Below are positions 15,668 through 23,900 of a DNA stretch of 64,000 nt, piece by piece (the stretch's first letter is position 1; the number at the start of each line of letters is the position of its first letter). The stretch lies in contig NZ_LMRT01000014.1 in assembly GCF_001426225.1 (NCBI RefSeq), positions 213,514 through 277,513 on the forward strand, written 5' to 3'. Made by a program: the position numbers and the translations under genes. Below the pieces are notes generated by a model. It saw only the letters and a list, made by a program, of their open reading frames with translations. It ran no database searches and was not told where the DNA came from. The DNA comes from Allobosea sp. Leaf344. Its GTDB lineage: Bacteria > Pseudomonadota > Alphaproteobacteria > Rhizobiales > Beijerinckiaceae.

Positions 15668-17677
15668 ATGCGGGTGTGTCGAAGCTTGACCCGCGGCGCG
15701 GTGACCTGGAGCAGCCTGACGCTCGTCGCGCTCCTCGCCACGCAGCCCGCGGGGGCCCAGGGTTTCGACCTGTCCAGCCTGGACATCTTCGGCCTGTTCA
15801 CCTCGCGTGAGCAGCCGCCCGCGCCGAGCGCCGCCGCCTTGCCCTATGCGCTCAGCTTCGATCTCGGCGACGCGGCCGATGCGAAATCGCTGACCGGGAA
15901 GCTCCAGGACGCGTCGCTGCTCTACCGGCTGCGCCAGGACCCGCCGCCGGATGGCGAGACGCTGGCGCGCCGGGTGGCGGCCGACATCAATCCGCTGATC
16001 GACGCTTTGTGGTCGCAGGGCTATTTCAACGCCGAGCTGGCGATCGCCATCGACGGCGTAGCGCTCCGGCCGGGCGAGGAGCCGGGCGCCGCGCTGGTGC
16101 GCCGGGCCGAAGCCTATCGGGCGAGAGGCGTCGTCCCGATCACGGTCAGGGTCGCGCCCGGACCGGTCTTCGCGCTGCGCAACGTCGCGGTGCTGGAGCA
16201 GGGGGTCGGCGCGCCGGCCATCGCCGATGCGCAGAAGGTCTCGCGGCTGAAGCCCGGCGATCCCGCGCTCTCGGCGTCCCTGCGGGCCGGGCGCGCCGCT
16301 CTGGTCGATCACCTGCGCAACCAGTCGCGCCCGCTCGCAAAAGTCGTCGACCTGCGGCCGGTGGTCGACCACGCCACGCGCAGCATGGACGTGACCTATG
16401 TCGTCGAGCCCGGTCCGATCGCCGGTTTCGGCGAGGTCTCGATCGGCGATACCGACGAGATCCCGGCGCCGGTGGTGCGCTCCTTCATCTATCTCGAGCC
16501 GGGCGATCCCTATTCGCCGAAGGCCATCGCCGATACGCGCAAATCGATCGCGACCCTGCCCGCGGTCGGCGGCGTCCGCATTCGCGAGGCCACGGCCCTC
16601 GACGCGGCGGGCAATCTGCCGATCTTCGTCGAGGTCACCGAGAGGCCGAAGCGCTTACTCGGCTTTTCCGCCCGCTATTCGACCATCGACGGGCCGCAGG
16701 TGAAGACCTATTGGGAGCATCGCAACCTGTTCGGCGGTGCGGAGCGGCTGCGGCTGGAGGCGGATGTCTTCTTCACCCCGCGCATCGACGGCACCAAGAT
16801 CAAGGAGGTCGGCGATTTCGAGGAAACCGATCTCGGCGGGCGCTTCACCGTCAGCTTCCTGAAGCCGGCGCTGGGCGGCAGCCGCTTCGACTGGCTGCTC
16901 GATGCGACGGGCACGCGCGAGCGCGTCGGCACCACCCGCTATGGCGGCTACACCGCCCGCTACGCCAATCTGACCAGCGCCATCAGGCGGCGCTTCACCG
17001 ACACCTTCTCGGTCCAGGCCGGCATCGAGGTGGAGCGCGGCCAGAGCAGTGACGTGCTGGGGCAGGTCGACTACACCCTGGTCGGCATCCCGCTGGCGCT
17101 GCGCTATGATTCCACCGATAGCCAGCTCGACCCGACCCGCGGCATCCGGACCACGGCCTCGGTGACGCCCTATCCCTCCTTCCTCGGCTCCTCCGTCGGC
17201 ATCTTCCAGGCCAAGGCCCAGGCCTCGGCCTATTACGCGCTGGACGAGGATGCCCGCTATGTCCTGGCCGGGCGCATCGGCCTCGGCTCGATTTCGGGGG
17301 CGAGCCTGGACGAGATCCCCGCCACGAGGCGCTTCTATGCCGGCGGCGGCGGCTCGGTGCGCGGCTATGCCTATCGCACGCTGTCGCCGCTCGGCCCGCT
17401 GAACCAGCTCACCGGCGGGCGCAGCCTGTTCGAGGCCTCGGTGGAGGCGCGCATCAAGATCACCAACACGATCGGCGTGGTGCCCTTCTTCGATGCCGGC
17501 ATGGCCTTCGATTCCGCCGTGCCGAACTTCAAGCAGCAGATGCAATACGCCGCAGGCCTCGGATTGCGCTATTACACCGGCATCGGCCCGATCAGGCTCG
17601 ATGTCGCGGCGCCGCTCAATCCGCGCAAGGGCGACAAGCCGGTCGCGGTCTATATCAGCATCGGGCAGGCTTTCTGA
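15668..17677 (+). CDS. tamA: Autotransporter assembly complex outer-membrane protein TamA
   Basis: This 669-residue Omp85-family protein has a signal peptide (about 1-31, ending PAGAQ), POTRA-like domains (about 60-330) and a C-terminal 16-strand beta-barrel region. The barrel shows the conserved lid-lock motif VRGY (in GGGSVRGYAYR, near 565) and ends in the aromatic residue Phe. With TamB it forms an envelope-spanning complex for inserting outer-membrane proteins or moving phospholipids. Its stop overlaps the tamB start by one base. GGGAGG lies four bases before the chosen ATG. Confidence 0.9.
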   Translation: MRVCRSLTRGAVTWSSLTLVALLATQPAGAQGFDLSSLDIFGLFTSREQPPAPSAAALPYALSFDLGDAADAKSLTGKLQDASLLYRLRQDPPPDGETLARRVAADINPLIDALWSQGYFNAELAIAIDGVALRPGEEPGAALVRRAEAYRARGVVPITVRVAPGPVFALRNVAVLEQGVGAPAIADAQKVSRLKPGDPALSASLRAGRAALVDHLRNQSRPLAKVVDLRPVVDHATRSMDVTYVVEPGPIAGFGEVSIGDTDEIPAPVVRSFIYLEPGDPYSPKAIADTRKSIATLPAVGGVRIREATALDAAGNLPIFVEVTERPKRLLGFSARYSTIDGPQVKTYWEHRNLFGGAERLRLEADVFFTPRIDGTKIKEVGDFEETDLGGRFTVSFLKPALGGSRFDWLLDATGTRERVGTTRYGGYTARYANLTSAIRRRFTDTFSVQAGIEVERGQSSDVLGQVDYTLVGIPLALRYDSTDSQLDPTRGIRTTASVTPYPSFLGSSVGIFQAKAQASAYYALDEDARYVLAGRIGLGSISGASLDEIPATRRFYAGGGGSVRGYAYRTLSPLGPLNQLTGGRSLFEASVEARIKITNTIGVVPFFDAGMAFDSAVPNFKQQMQYAAGLGLRYYTGIGPIRLDVAAPLNPRKGDKPVAVYISIGQAF

Positions 17678-20600
17678 TGGTGTCGCGGTCGGGATTCTCG
17701 CGTCTGGCGCTGTTCGCCCTGCTGCTGCTGGCGGGGCTGGTCGCCTCTGCCAATTTCGGCGGCTTCGCGCAGAATGCCGAGACCGATCGCGGCGTCGTCG
17801 CCGATCTGATCTCGCGCGCCCTGTCCAGCGACAGCAGCCAGGTGGCGATCGGCGCCGTCGAGGGCGCGCTGTCCTCCGACGTCACCATCCGCGACATCGT
17901 GCTCTCCGACCGCGACGGCCCCTGGCTGCGGCTCGACCGCGCGCGGCTGATCTGGACGCGCACCGCGCTTCTGCGCCGCCGGCTCGAGGTCAACCGGCTC
18001 GAGATCGGCAGGCTCGAAATGCTGCGCCGCCCGGCGCCGCAGCCCGCGACGGTCGCGGCCGGCGCGCAGCCGATCCTGCCGGAGCTGCCGCTCAAGGTGA
18101 TCGTCGAGGCGTTTCAGCTCTCCGAACTCGTGCTCGGCGCTCCGGTGCTCGGCGATCCCGCGAGGCTCACCGCCAATGGCGCGGCCACGCTCGGCCCGCC
18201 GGCCGAGGGCCTCGACCTCCGGCTGGAAGCGCGCCGGCTCGACCGGGCCGGCAGCGCCACGATCCGCCTCGGCTTCGTGCCGCAGAACACGCAGTTCCAG
18301 CTGATGGCGCGGATCGACGAGCCGGCCGGCGGCCTCGTCGCCAAGTTGGCCTCGCTCCCCGGCGAGCCGCCGGTGCAGCTCGACGTCAACGGCACCGGGC
18401 CGCTCGATTCCTTCCGCGCCGAGCTGAACTTCACCGCCGGCGACACCATTGGCGCCCGCGGCACCGCCACCCTGGGCCGCGCCGGCGCGGGCCGCGACCT
18501 CGCTCTGGCGCTCGATGCCCGCGTCGAGGGGCTGATGCCGGCTCCGATCGCCCCGGTCTTCGCCGGCTCGACGCGGCTCGACGGCGCGATCGGCTTCGCC
18601 GATGACGGCGCCATCGCGATCAGGCGCCTCGCGATGGTCTCCGCCCTGGCGCGGCTCGATGTCGGGGGGCGCTACGGCGCCGACAAGATGCTCGATCTGC
18701 GGATCACCGCCGCGGCCCTCCCCAATGCCGGGAGCAAGACGGTCGCTTCCGGCACGGAGATCGGCAAACTCGCCTTCGATGCGACGATCCAGGGCCCTGT
18801 CGCCGGGCCGCGCATCGTCGCCTCTCTCGATCTCGAGGATGGCCGCCTGCCGCTCGGGTCGCTCGGCAAACTGAACGCCAGCTTCACGGCGACCCCGACC
18901 GGAACGATCGGCGAGGCCGGCACCCGGATCGCGCTCGTCGCCGATGGCGAGGCGAGCGGCGTCTCGCTGACGGATCGCAGCCTGGCGCGGCTGGTCGGGG
19001 AGCGGGTGGTGTTCACCATGCGCGGCACCGCCAATGACGACGCCACGGCCGATTTCGAGACGCTGCGCCTCGCCATGTCCGGCGTCGCGCTGGACTATCG
19101 CGGCAAGCTCGGTCAGGCCCGGATCGCCGGACAGCTGAAGGCGCTGCTGCCCGATCTCTCGCGGCTCAGCGGGCTGGCCGGCCGGCCGCTGGGCGGCACG
19201 GCGGATGTGACGGCGGAGATCGACGCCACGCCGCGCAGCGACACCTATGCCGCGACCTTGAGTGGACGCGCCGACAGGCTGTCGACCGGCCAGGCCGAGA
19301 TCGACCGCCTGCTCGCCGGCGAGCTGACGCTGGCGGGGCGCATCGGCGCCGCGGCCGGAGACGTCACCGTCAGCGGCCTGCGCGTCGCCGGGCGCCACGC
19401 CGCCTTCACCGCCGACGGCGCCCTGCGTGTCGAGCGCTCGGATCTGCGGCTGCAGCTGTCCCTGCCGGATCTGAAGCGCGCCGACCCCAGGCTCTCCGGC
19501 CGTGGCGAGGTCAGCGCCGTCATCACCGGGCCGCAGGACCGGCTGAACGCGCAGGCGCAGCTCGCCATCAGCAATGCCACCGCGCTCGGCCGGCCGATTC
19601 CGCGGCTGGCCATCGACGCGACGATCCGCGATCTGCAGGGCGCGCTGCAGACCGATGCGACGCTCGACGGCGAGATCGAGGGCAAGCCGGCCCGTGGCCG
19701 CGTCCAGCTCGCCAGGCTCCCCGGCGATGGCTGGGACCTGTCGACGCTGGATCTGACGATCGGCTCGGTGCGCCTGAACGGCGCGGTTTCGCTCGACGCG
19801 GCCGGGCTGGCCGCCGGGACGCTGGCCCTGGCCGCACGCAATCTCGACGACCTCTCGCCACTCGCGCTGACCCGGCTCGGCGGGCAGCTCGACGCCGAGG
19901 TCAAGCTGGCGAGGCCGGAAGGTCGCCAGGACGCGACCGTCACGGCCACTGGCGCCAGGCTCTCGGGACCCTCCGTCCGGATCGATAGGCTCGACACGCG
20001 GCTGGCGGCCCAGGATCTCTACCGGCGCCCGGTGGTCGATGGCACGCTGACGATCGATCGCGCGCTGATCGCGGGCGAAGCCGTCAGCGCCATCCGCTTC
20101 GCCTCCAGAGGCAATGCCGCCGCCAGCGAGTTCACGCTCAGCGCCGCGGCGCGCGGCTTCGCGCTGAACGGGGCAGGGCGCCTGGTGCCGGCGGAGCCGG
20201 TGCGGCTCGAGCTGACCGCCTTTGAGGCGCGGCGGGACGCCCGCCGCATCGCGCTGGACGGCCCGGCGACATTGTCCTTCCCGAGCGACGGCGTCTCCAT
20301 CAGCGGGCTGGCGCTCGCCATCGAGCGCGGCCGGGTGACGCTGGACGGGCTGGTCGGCGACAGGCTCGACCTGCGCTTCGCAGCCCGCGACGTTCCGCTG
20401 TCGGCGGCGCGGATCTTCGCGCCCTCGCTCGACCTCGCGGGAACCCTGAACGCCCAGGCGACGATCGGCGGCACGGTCGCGGCCCCAACCGGGGAATGGA
20501 CCCTGCGCATGGCCGGCGTCGCCTCCCGCGAGACCCGCAATGCCGGGCTGCCGCCGATCGCGGTGAGCGGCGACGGGCGCCTGTCGGGCGAGCGGACGAG

Positions 20601-21993
20601 CGTCGACCTGTCACTGAATGCCGGCAGCCGCGCCAATCTCACCTTGCGCGGCTCCGCCCCGCTGCAGGCCAATGGCGCGCTCGACCTCGCCATCCAGGGC
20701 CGGCTCGACGCTGCCATCGCCAACACCATGATCGCCGCGCGCGGCCAGCGGCTGACCGGCAGCGTCGCCATCGATCTGCGCGCCACGGGCGAGGTCGCGG
20801 CACCGCGGCTCAGCGGCGGCGCGACGCTGGCCAATGGCAGCTTTACCGACGCGCTCCAGGGCATCCGGCTGACGGGCATCGAGGCGCGGCTCGCCGCCAA
20901 TGGCGATAATCTCAGCATCGAGCGCGCCTCGGCCCGCACCGCCAATGGCGGCACGCTCTCGGCCAGCGGGCAGATCAGGGTCGATCCCGCGGCGGGCTTC
21001 CCCGGGCAGCTGCGCATTAATGGCTCGCGCGCCCAGCTCGTCGCCAACGGCATCGTCACGGCCGTCGCCGATCTCGCGCTGGAGCTGTCGGGGCCGCTGG
21101 CGCGCAACCCCACCATCGGCGGGCGGATCGACGTCGTCTCGCTCGATGTCGCCGTACCGGACCGGCTTCCCGGTTCGCTCGAGCCGGTCCAGGGCATTCG
21201 CCATGTCCGGCCGACGCGCACCGCGGCCGCGCGCCTCGCCGACAAGCGCAAGACCAGCACCGCCGGCGCGACCCGCGGCCGCGCCCCGCCGCCCTTCAAC
21301 GCGACGCTCGCCTTGGCGATCTCTGCGCCGAATCGCGTCTTCATCCGCGGCCGCGGCATCGATGCCGAGCTCGGCGGCCAGCTGCGCGTCGGCGGCACTT
21401 TGGCCAACCCCGCCGTCGACGGCGCCTTCGAACTGCGCCGCGGCCGCCTTTCGGTCGCGACCCAACGGCTCGACTTCACGCGCGGCCGGATCACTTTCAC
21501 CGGAGCGGTGATCCCCGAGCTCGACTTCGTCGCCCAGACGCGGGCCGGCGACGTCACGGCCCAGATCCTGGTGACCGGCCCGGCCGACCAGCCTGGCTTC
21601 GCCTTCACCTCCCAGCCCGACCTGCCGCAGGACGAGGTGCTGTCGCGCATCCTCTTCTCGCGCGCCTCGGGGTCGCTGTCGCCGTTCCAGGCGCTGCAGC
21701 TCGCCCAGGCGGCGGCGCAATTCTCCGGTGCCGGCGGCGATGATTCCTTCGAGCGCCTGCGCCGCTCGCTCGGCGTCGACAATCTCGACATCCAGTTCGG
21801 GGAGGGCGGACCGACCGTCGGCGTCTCCCGCTATATCGGCAACAACGTCACGCTCGGCGTGAAGGCCGGCGCGCGGCCCGAGGATAGCGGCGTCTCGGTC
21901 GGCATCGATCTGACTCGCCGGCTCAAGCTGCAGGCCGAGACCGGCGTCGACGGCAGCGCGGCGGTCGGCCTCGGCGCCGAGTGGGAATACTGA
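17677..21993 (+). CDS. tamB: Translocation and assembly module protein TamB
   Basis: This 1438-residue protein is anchored by an N-terminal membrane helix (about 7-25) and spans the periplasm as a long repetitive beta-structure, seen as many alternating short strands with Gly/Asp turns. The C-terminal TamB (DUF490) domain (about 1080-1438) contains FNATLALAISAPNRVFIRGRG-like sequence, FELRRGRLSVATQRLDFTRG and the terminal strands LGVKAGARPEDSGVSVGIDL. It partners TamA encoded immediately upstream. Length is at the usual size for TamB. Confidence 0.92.
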   Translation: MVSRSGFSRLALFALLLLAGLVASANFGGFAQNAETDRGVVADLISRALSSDSSQVAIGAVEGALSSDVTIRDIVLSDRDGPWLRLDRARLIWTRTALLRRRLEVNRLEIGRLEMLRRPAPQPATVAAGAQPILPELPLKVIVEAFQLSELVLGAPVLGDPARLTANGAATLGPPAEGLDLRLEARRLDRAGSATIRLGFVPQNTQFQLMARIDEPAGGLVAKLASLPGEPPVQLDVNGTGPLDSFRAELNFTAGDTIGARGTATLGRAGAGRDLALALDARVEGLMPAPIAPVFAGSTRLDGAIGFADDGAIAIRRLAMVSALARLDVGGRYGADKMLDLRITAAALPNAGSKTVASGTEIGKLAFDATIQGPVAGPRIVASLDLEDGRLPLGSLGKLNASFTATPTGTIGEAGTRIALVADGEASGVSLTDRSLARLVGERVVFTMRGTANDDATADFETLRLAMSGVALDYRGKLGQARIAGQLKALLPDLSRLSGLAGRPLGGTADVTAEIDATPRSDTYAATLSGRADRLSTGQAEIDRLLAGELTLAGRIGAAAGDVTVSGLRVAGRHAAFTADGALRVERSDLRLQLSLPDLKRADPRLSGRGEVSAVITGPQDRLNAQAQLAISNATALGRPIPRLAIDATIRDLQGALQTDATLDGEIEGKPARGRVQLARLPGDGWDLSTLDLTIGSVRLNGAVSLDAAGLAAGTLALAARNLDDLSPLALTRLGGQLDAEVKLARPEGRQDATVTATGARLSGPSVRIDRLDTRLAAQDLYRRPVVDGTLTIDRALIAGEAVSAIRFASRGNAAASEFTLSAAARGFALNGAGRLVPAEPVRLELTAFEARRDARRIALDGPATLSFPSDGVSISGLALAIERGRVTLDGLVGDRLDLRFAARDVPLSAARIFAPSLDLAGTLNAQATIGGTVAAPTGEWTLRMAGVASRETRNAGLPPIAVSGDGRLSGERTSVDLSLNAGSRANLTLRGSAPLQANGALDLAIQGRLDAAIANTMIAARGQRLTGSVAIDLRATGEVAAPRLSGGATLANGSFTDALQGIRLTGIEARLAANGDNLSIERASARTANGGTLSASGQIRVDPAAGFPGQLRINGSRAQLVANGIVTAVADLALELSGPLARNPTIGGRIDVVSLDVAVPDRLPGSLEPVQGIRHVRPTRTAAARLADKRKTSTAGATRGRAPPPFNATLALAISAPNRVFIRGRGIDAELGGQLRVGGTLANPAVDGAFELRRGRLSVATQRLDFTRGRITFTGAVIPELDFVAQTRAGDVTAQILVTGPADQPGFAFTSQPDLPQDEVLSRILFSRASGSLSPFQALQLAQAAAQFSGAGGDDSFERLRRSLGVDNLDIQFGEGGPTVGVSRYIGNNVTLGVKAGARPEDSGVSVGIDLTRRLKLQAETGVDGSAAVGLGAEWEY

Positions 21994-22394
21994 GTCGCGC
22001 CCGACACGCCCGGCAGCACGGATTCGCGGCCGCTTTCCCCGTTTTCGCGCCGAGCCGGGCGCTCCGGTGCCGGTTTTCGGCCCGATCCGCGCCATGGTGG
22101 TAAACAGCCCGTAAATTTCGGGGTTCAAAGCGTGGCGTGGTTGCAACAGTGGGGTTCAAACCACCCCCTGAGGCCGCTCGGTGACATGATCTCGGTTGAT
22201 CGGCAGTCCGGCATTCGTATGGTGAACCTGCGTCGGGACTTTCCCGGTCGCTGTTTTTCGTCTTCGCCTCTGAATGGTTCAGGGACGTGGGCGAAAGGCC
22301 GGGAAGAGGTTAGCCCGACGGACGGTCTCCTGGGATCGCCGCCGACCAGCAAGCCAAAGCCCGAGGGTCTCGAAACTCATTTTGGAGGTTACCA
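21994..22394. other. 401-bp leader/intergenic region upstream of the porin
   Basis: There is no credible gene here. The decamer GGGGTTCAAA occurs twice (22120-22129 and 22151-22160), 31 bp apart, which puts both copies on the same face of the helix. A TTGATC/TATGGT pair (22196-22223) could be the porin promoter, giving a leader of about 165 bases. The region ends in TTTTGGAGG before the porin ATG. A T-arm-like stretch was considered as a tRNA and rejected. Confidence 0.6.
22196..22223 (+). promoter_or_regulatory. Possible sigma-70 promoter of the porin gene
   Basis: TTGATC (22196-22201) and TATGGT (22218-22223) are separated by 16 bases. The match is moderate and rests on inspection only. 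Confidence 0.3.
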
Positions 22395-23717
22395 ATGAAG
22401 CTCGTAAAGAGCCTCCTCCTCGGTTCCGCCGCCGGCTTCGCCGCGGTCGCCGGGGCACAGGCCGCTGATCTTCCCTCGCGGAAGGCCGCTCCGGTCGAAT
22501 ACGTTCGCGTTTGCTCCACCTATGGCGCAGGCTTCTTCTACATCCCGGGCACCCAGACCTGCCTCCGCGTCGGCGGTCGTATCCGCGCTGAGTACCTGGT
22601 CCAGGAGACGTTCGACGGCGTCGGTCTCGACACCTCCGACGGCTATGGCTTCCGCGCTCGTGGCCGTCTGAACATCGACGCCCGCACCGCGACCGCCTAC
22701 GGCACGCTGCGCACCTTCATCCGCTTCGAGATGACCGTCTCGAACGGCTCCTACGGCCAGGGCGTGAACTCGACCGGCCCGCAGTTCGTCGCCGTTCGCG
22801 GTGGCGCCGGCGGCACCGTGTCGAACCTCGACAAGGGCTTCGTCCAGTTCGGTCCCGTCACCGCTGGTCGCGCTCAGTCGTTCTTCGACTTCTACGCCGA
22901 CACCCACAACTACGGCCCGATCCGTGGTTCGGACATGACCTCCAACCTGTTGGCCTACACCGCCACCTTCGGTTCGGGCTTCTCGGCGACGATCTCGCTG
23001 GAAGACCGTTCGGAGCGCCAGGTTGTCGGCAACTTCGTCACGGGCGGCCAGACCTATCCTGACATCGTCGGTTCGTTGAACCTGACGCAGGGCTGGGGCT
23101 CGGCTCAGCTGTCGGGTGCCGTGTTCGAGCGCAATGGCCAGCTCGGCCAGGGCTTCGTCGGCGGCGCGTCGGACAAGACCGGCTACGCCATCCAGGGCGG
23201 CGTCAAGATCAACCTGCCCATGCTCGCCGCTGGCGACGAGCTCTGGCTGCAGGCTGCCTACACCGAGGGTGGCATCTCCTACCTCGGCTACGGCGGCGCC
23301 GGCGCCGGCTCGACCTGGGGTCCGAACTCGAACGTCGGCCGTCTGGCCTTCGTCAACTCGGATGCCAACGTCGACGTCAACGGTCGCACGATCCTGACGA
23401 AGGGCTACGCCCTGACCGCCGTCCTGCTCCACTACTGGACCCCCACGATCCGTCAGGCCGTGTATGGTTCGTACTCCGAGCTCGACTACGGCCGTGGCGT
23501 CTTCGTCGGCGGCGTCGCCAACCAGGACCCGAAGGAGTTCCGCATCGGTTCGAACCTCGTCTGGTCGCCGGTCTCCGGTCTCGACATCGGCGTCGAGGTT
23601 CTCTACGCCAAGGCTGAGGTCAAGACCCGCATCCAGGCTGCTGGCCGCCCGCTCGGCGTCCTGATCAAGTCGGACGACGCTCTGTCGGCCCGCCTGCGCA
23701 TCCAGCGCGACTTCTGA
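22395..23717 (+). CDS. Alphaproteobacterial porin (Porin_2 family)
   Basis: This 440-residue outer-membrane channel starts with a signal peptide (MKLVKSLLLGSAAGFAAVAG, cleaved near AQA-ADLP) and the family signature YVRVCSTYGAGFFYIPGTQTCLRVGGRIRAEY (about 36-67, two cysteines). It has alternating beta-strand sequence throughout and ends with Phe (RIQRDF). Codon use is strongly biased toward C- and G-ending and GGT/CGT codons, and the gene has a strong GGAGG ribosome site and a strong terminator, all signs of high expression. It would let small hydrophilic solutes through the outer membrane. Confidence 0.95.
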   Translation: MKLVKSLLLGSAAGFAAVAGAQAADLPSRKAAPVEYVRVCSTYGAGFFYIPGTQTCLRVGGRIRAEYLVQETFDGVGLDTSDGYGFRARGRLNIDARTATAYGTLRTFIRFEMTVSNGSYGQGVNSTGPQFVAVRGGAGGTVSNLDKGFVQFGPVTAGRAQSFFDFYADTHNYGPIRGSDMTSNLLAYTATFGSGFSATISLEDRSERQVVGNFVTGGQTYPDIVGSLNLTQGWGSAQLSGAVFERNGQLGQGFVGGASDKTGYAIQGGVKINLPMLAAGDELWLQAAYTEGGISYLGYGGAGAGSTWGPNSNVGRLAFVNSDANVDVNGRTILTKGYALTAVLLHYWTPTIRQAVYGSYSELDYGRGVFVGGVANQDPKEFRIGSNLVWSPVSGLDIGVEVLYAKAEVKTRIQAAGRPLGVLIKSDDALSARLRIQRDF

Positions 23718-23740
23718 TCGGTCACACCCGATCACGTCGG

Positions 23741-23770
23741 AAAGCCCCGGGGAAACCCGGGGCTTTTTCT
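23741..23770 (+). terminator. Strong intrinsic terminator of the porin gene
   Basis: A perfect 11-bp stem AAAGCCCCGGG/CCCGGGGCTTT with a GAAA loop is followed by a T-rich run. It lies 24 bp after the porin stop. Confidence 0.93.
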
Positions 23771-23900
23771 TTGCGCAAAGGCGTTGATGAGTGCCGGCGC
23801 GAGGTGTCATCCGCTTGACAGGGCAGGGGCATAGGGACTGTCCTGACATCGTGACGAAAGCGCCGGGGGGCGCCGTCGGAGACTGTCTCTGGGGGGTCGA

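Noticed and set aside
22141..22175. T-arm-like sequence (GGGGTTCAAACC) as a tRNA
   Set aside because: No acceptor stem, anticodon arm or D arm can be built around it.
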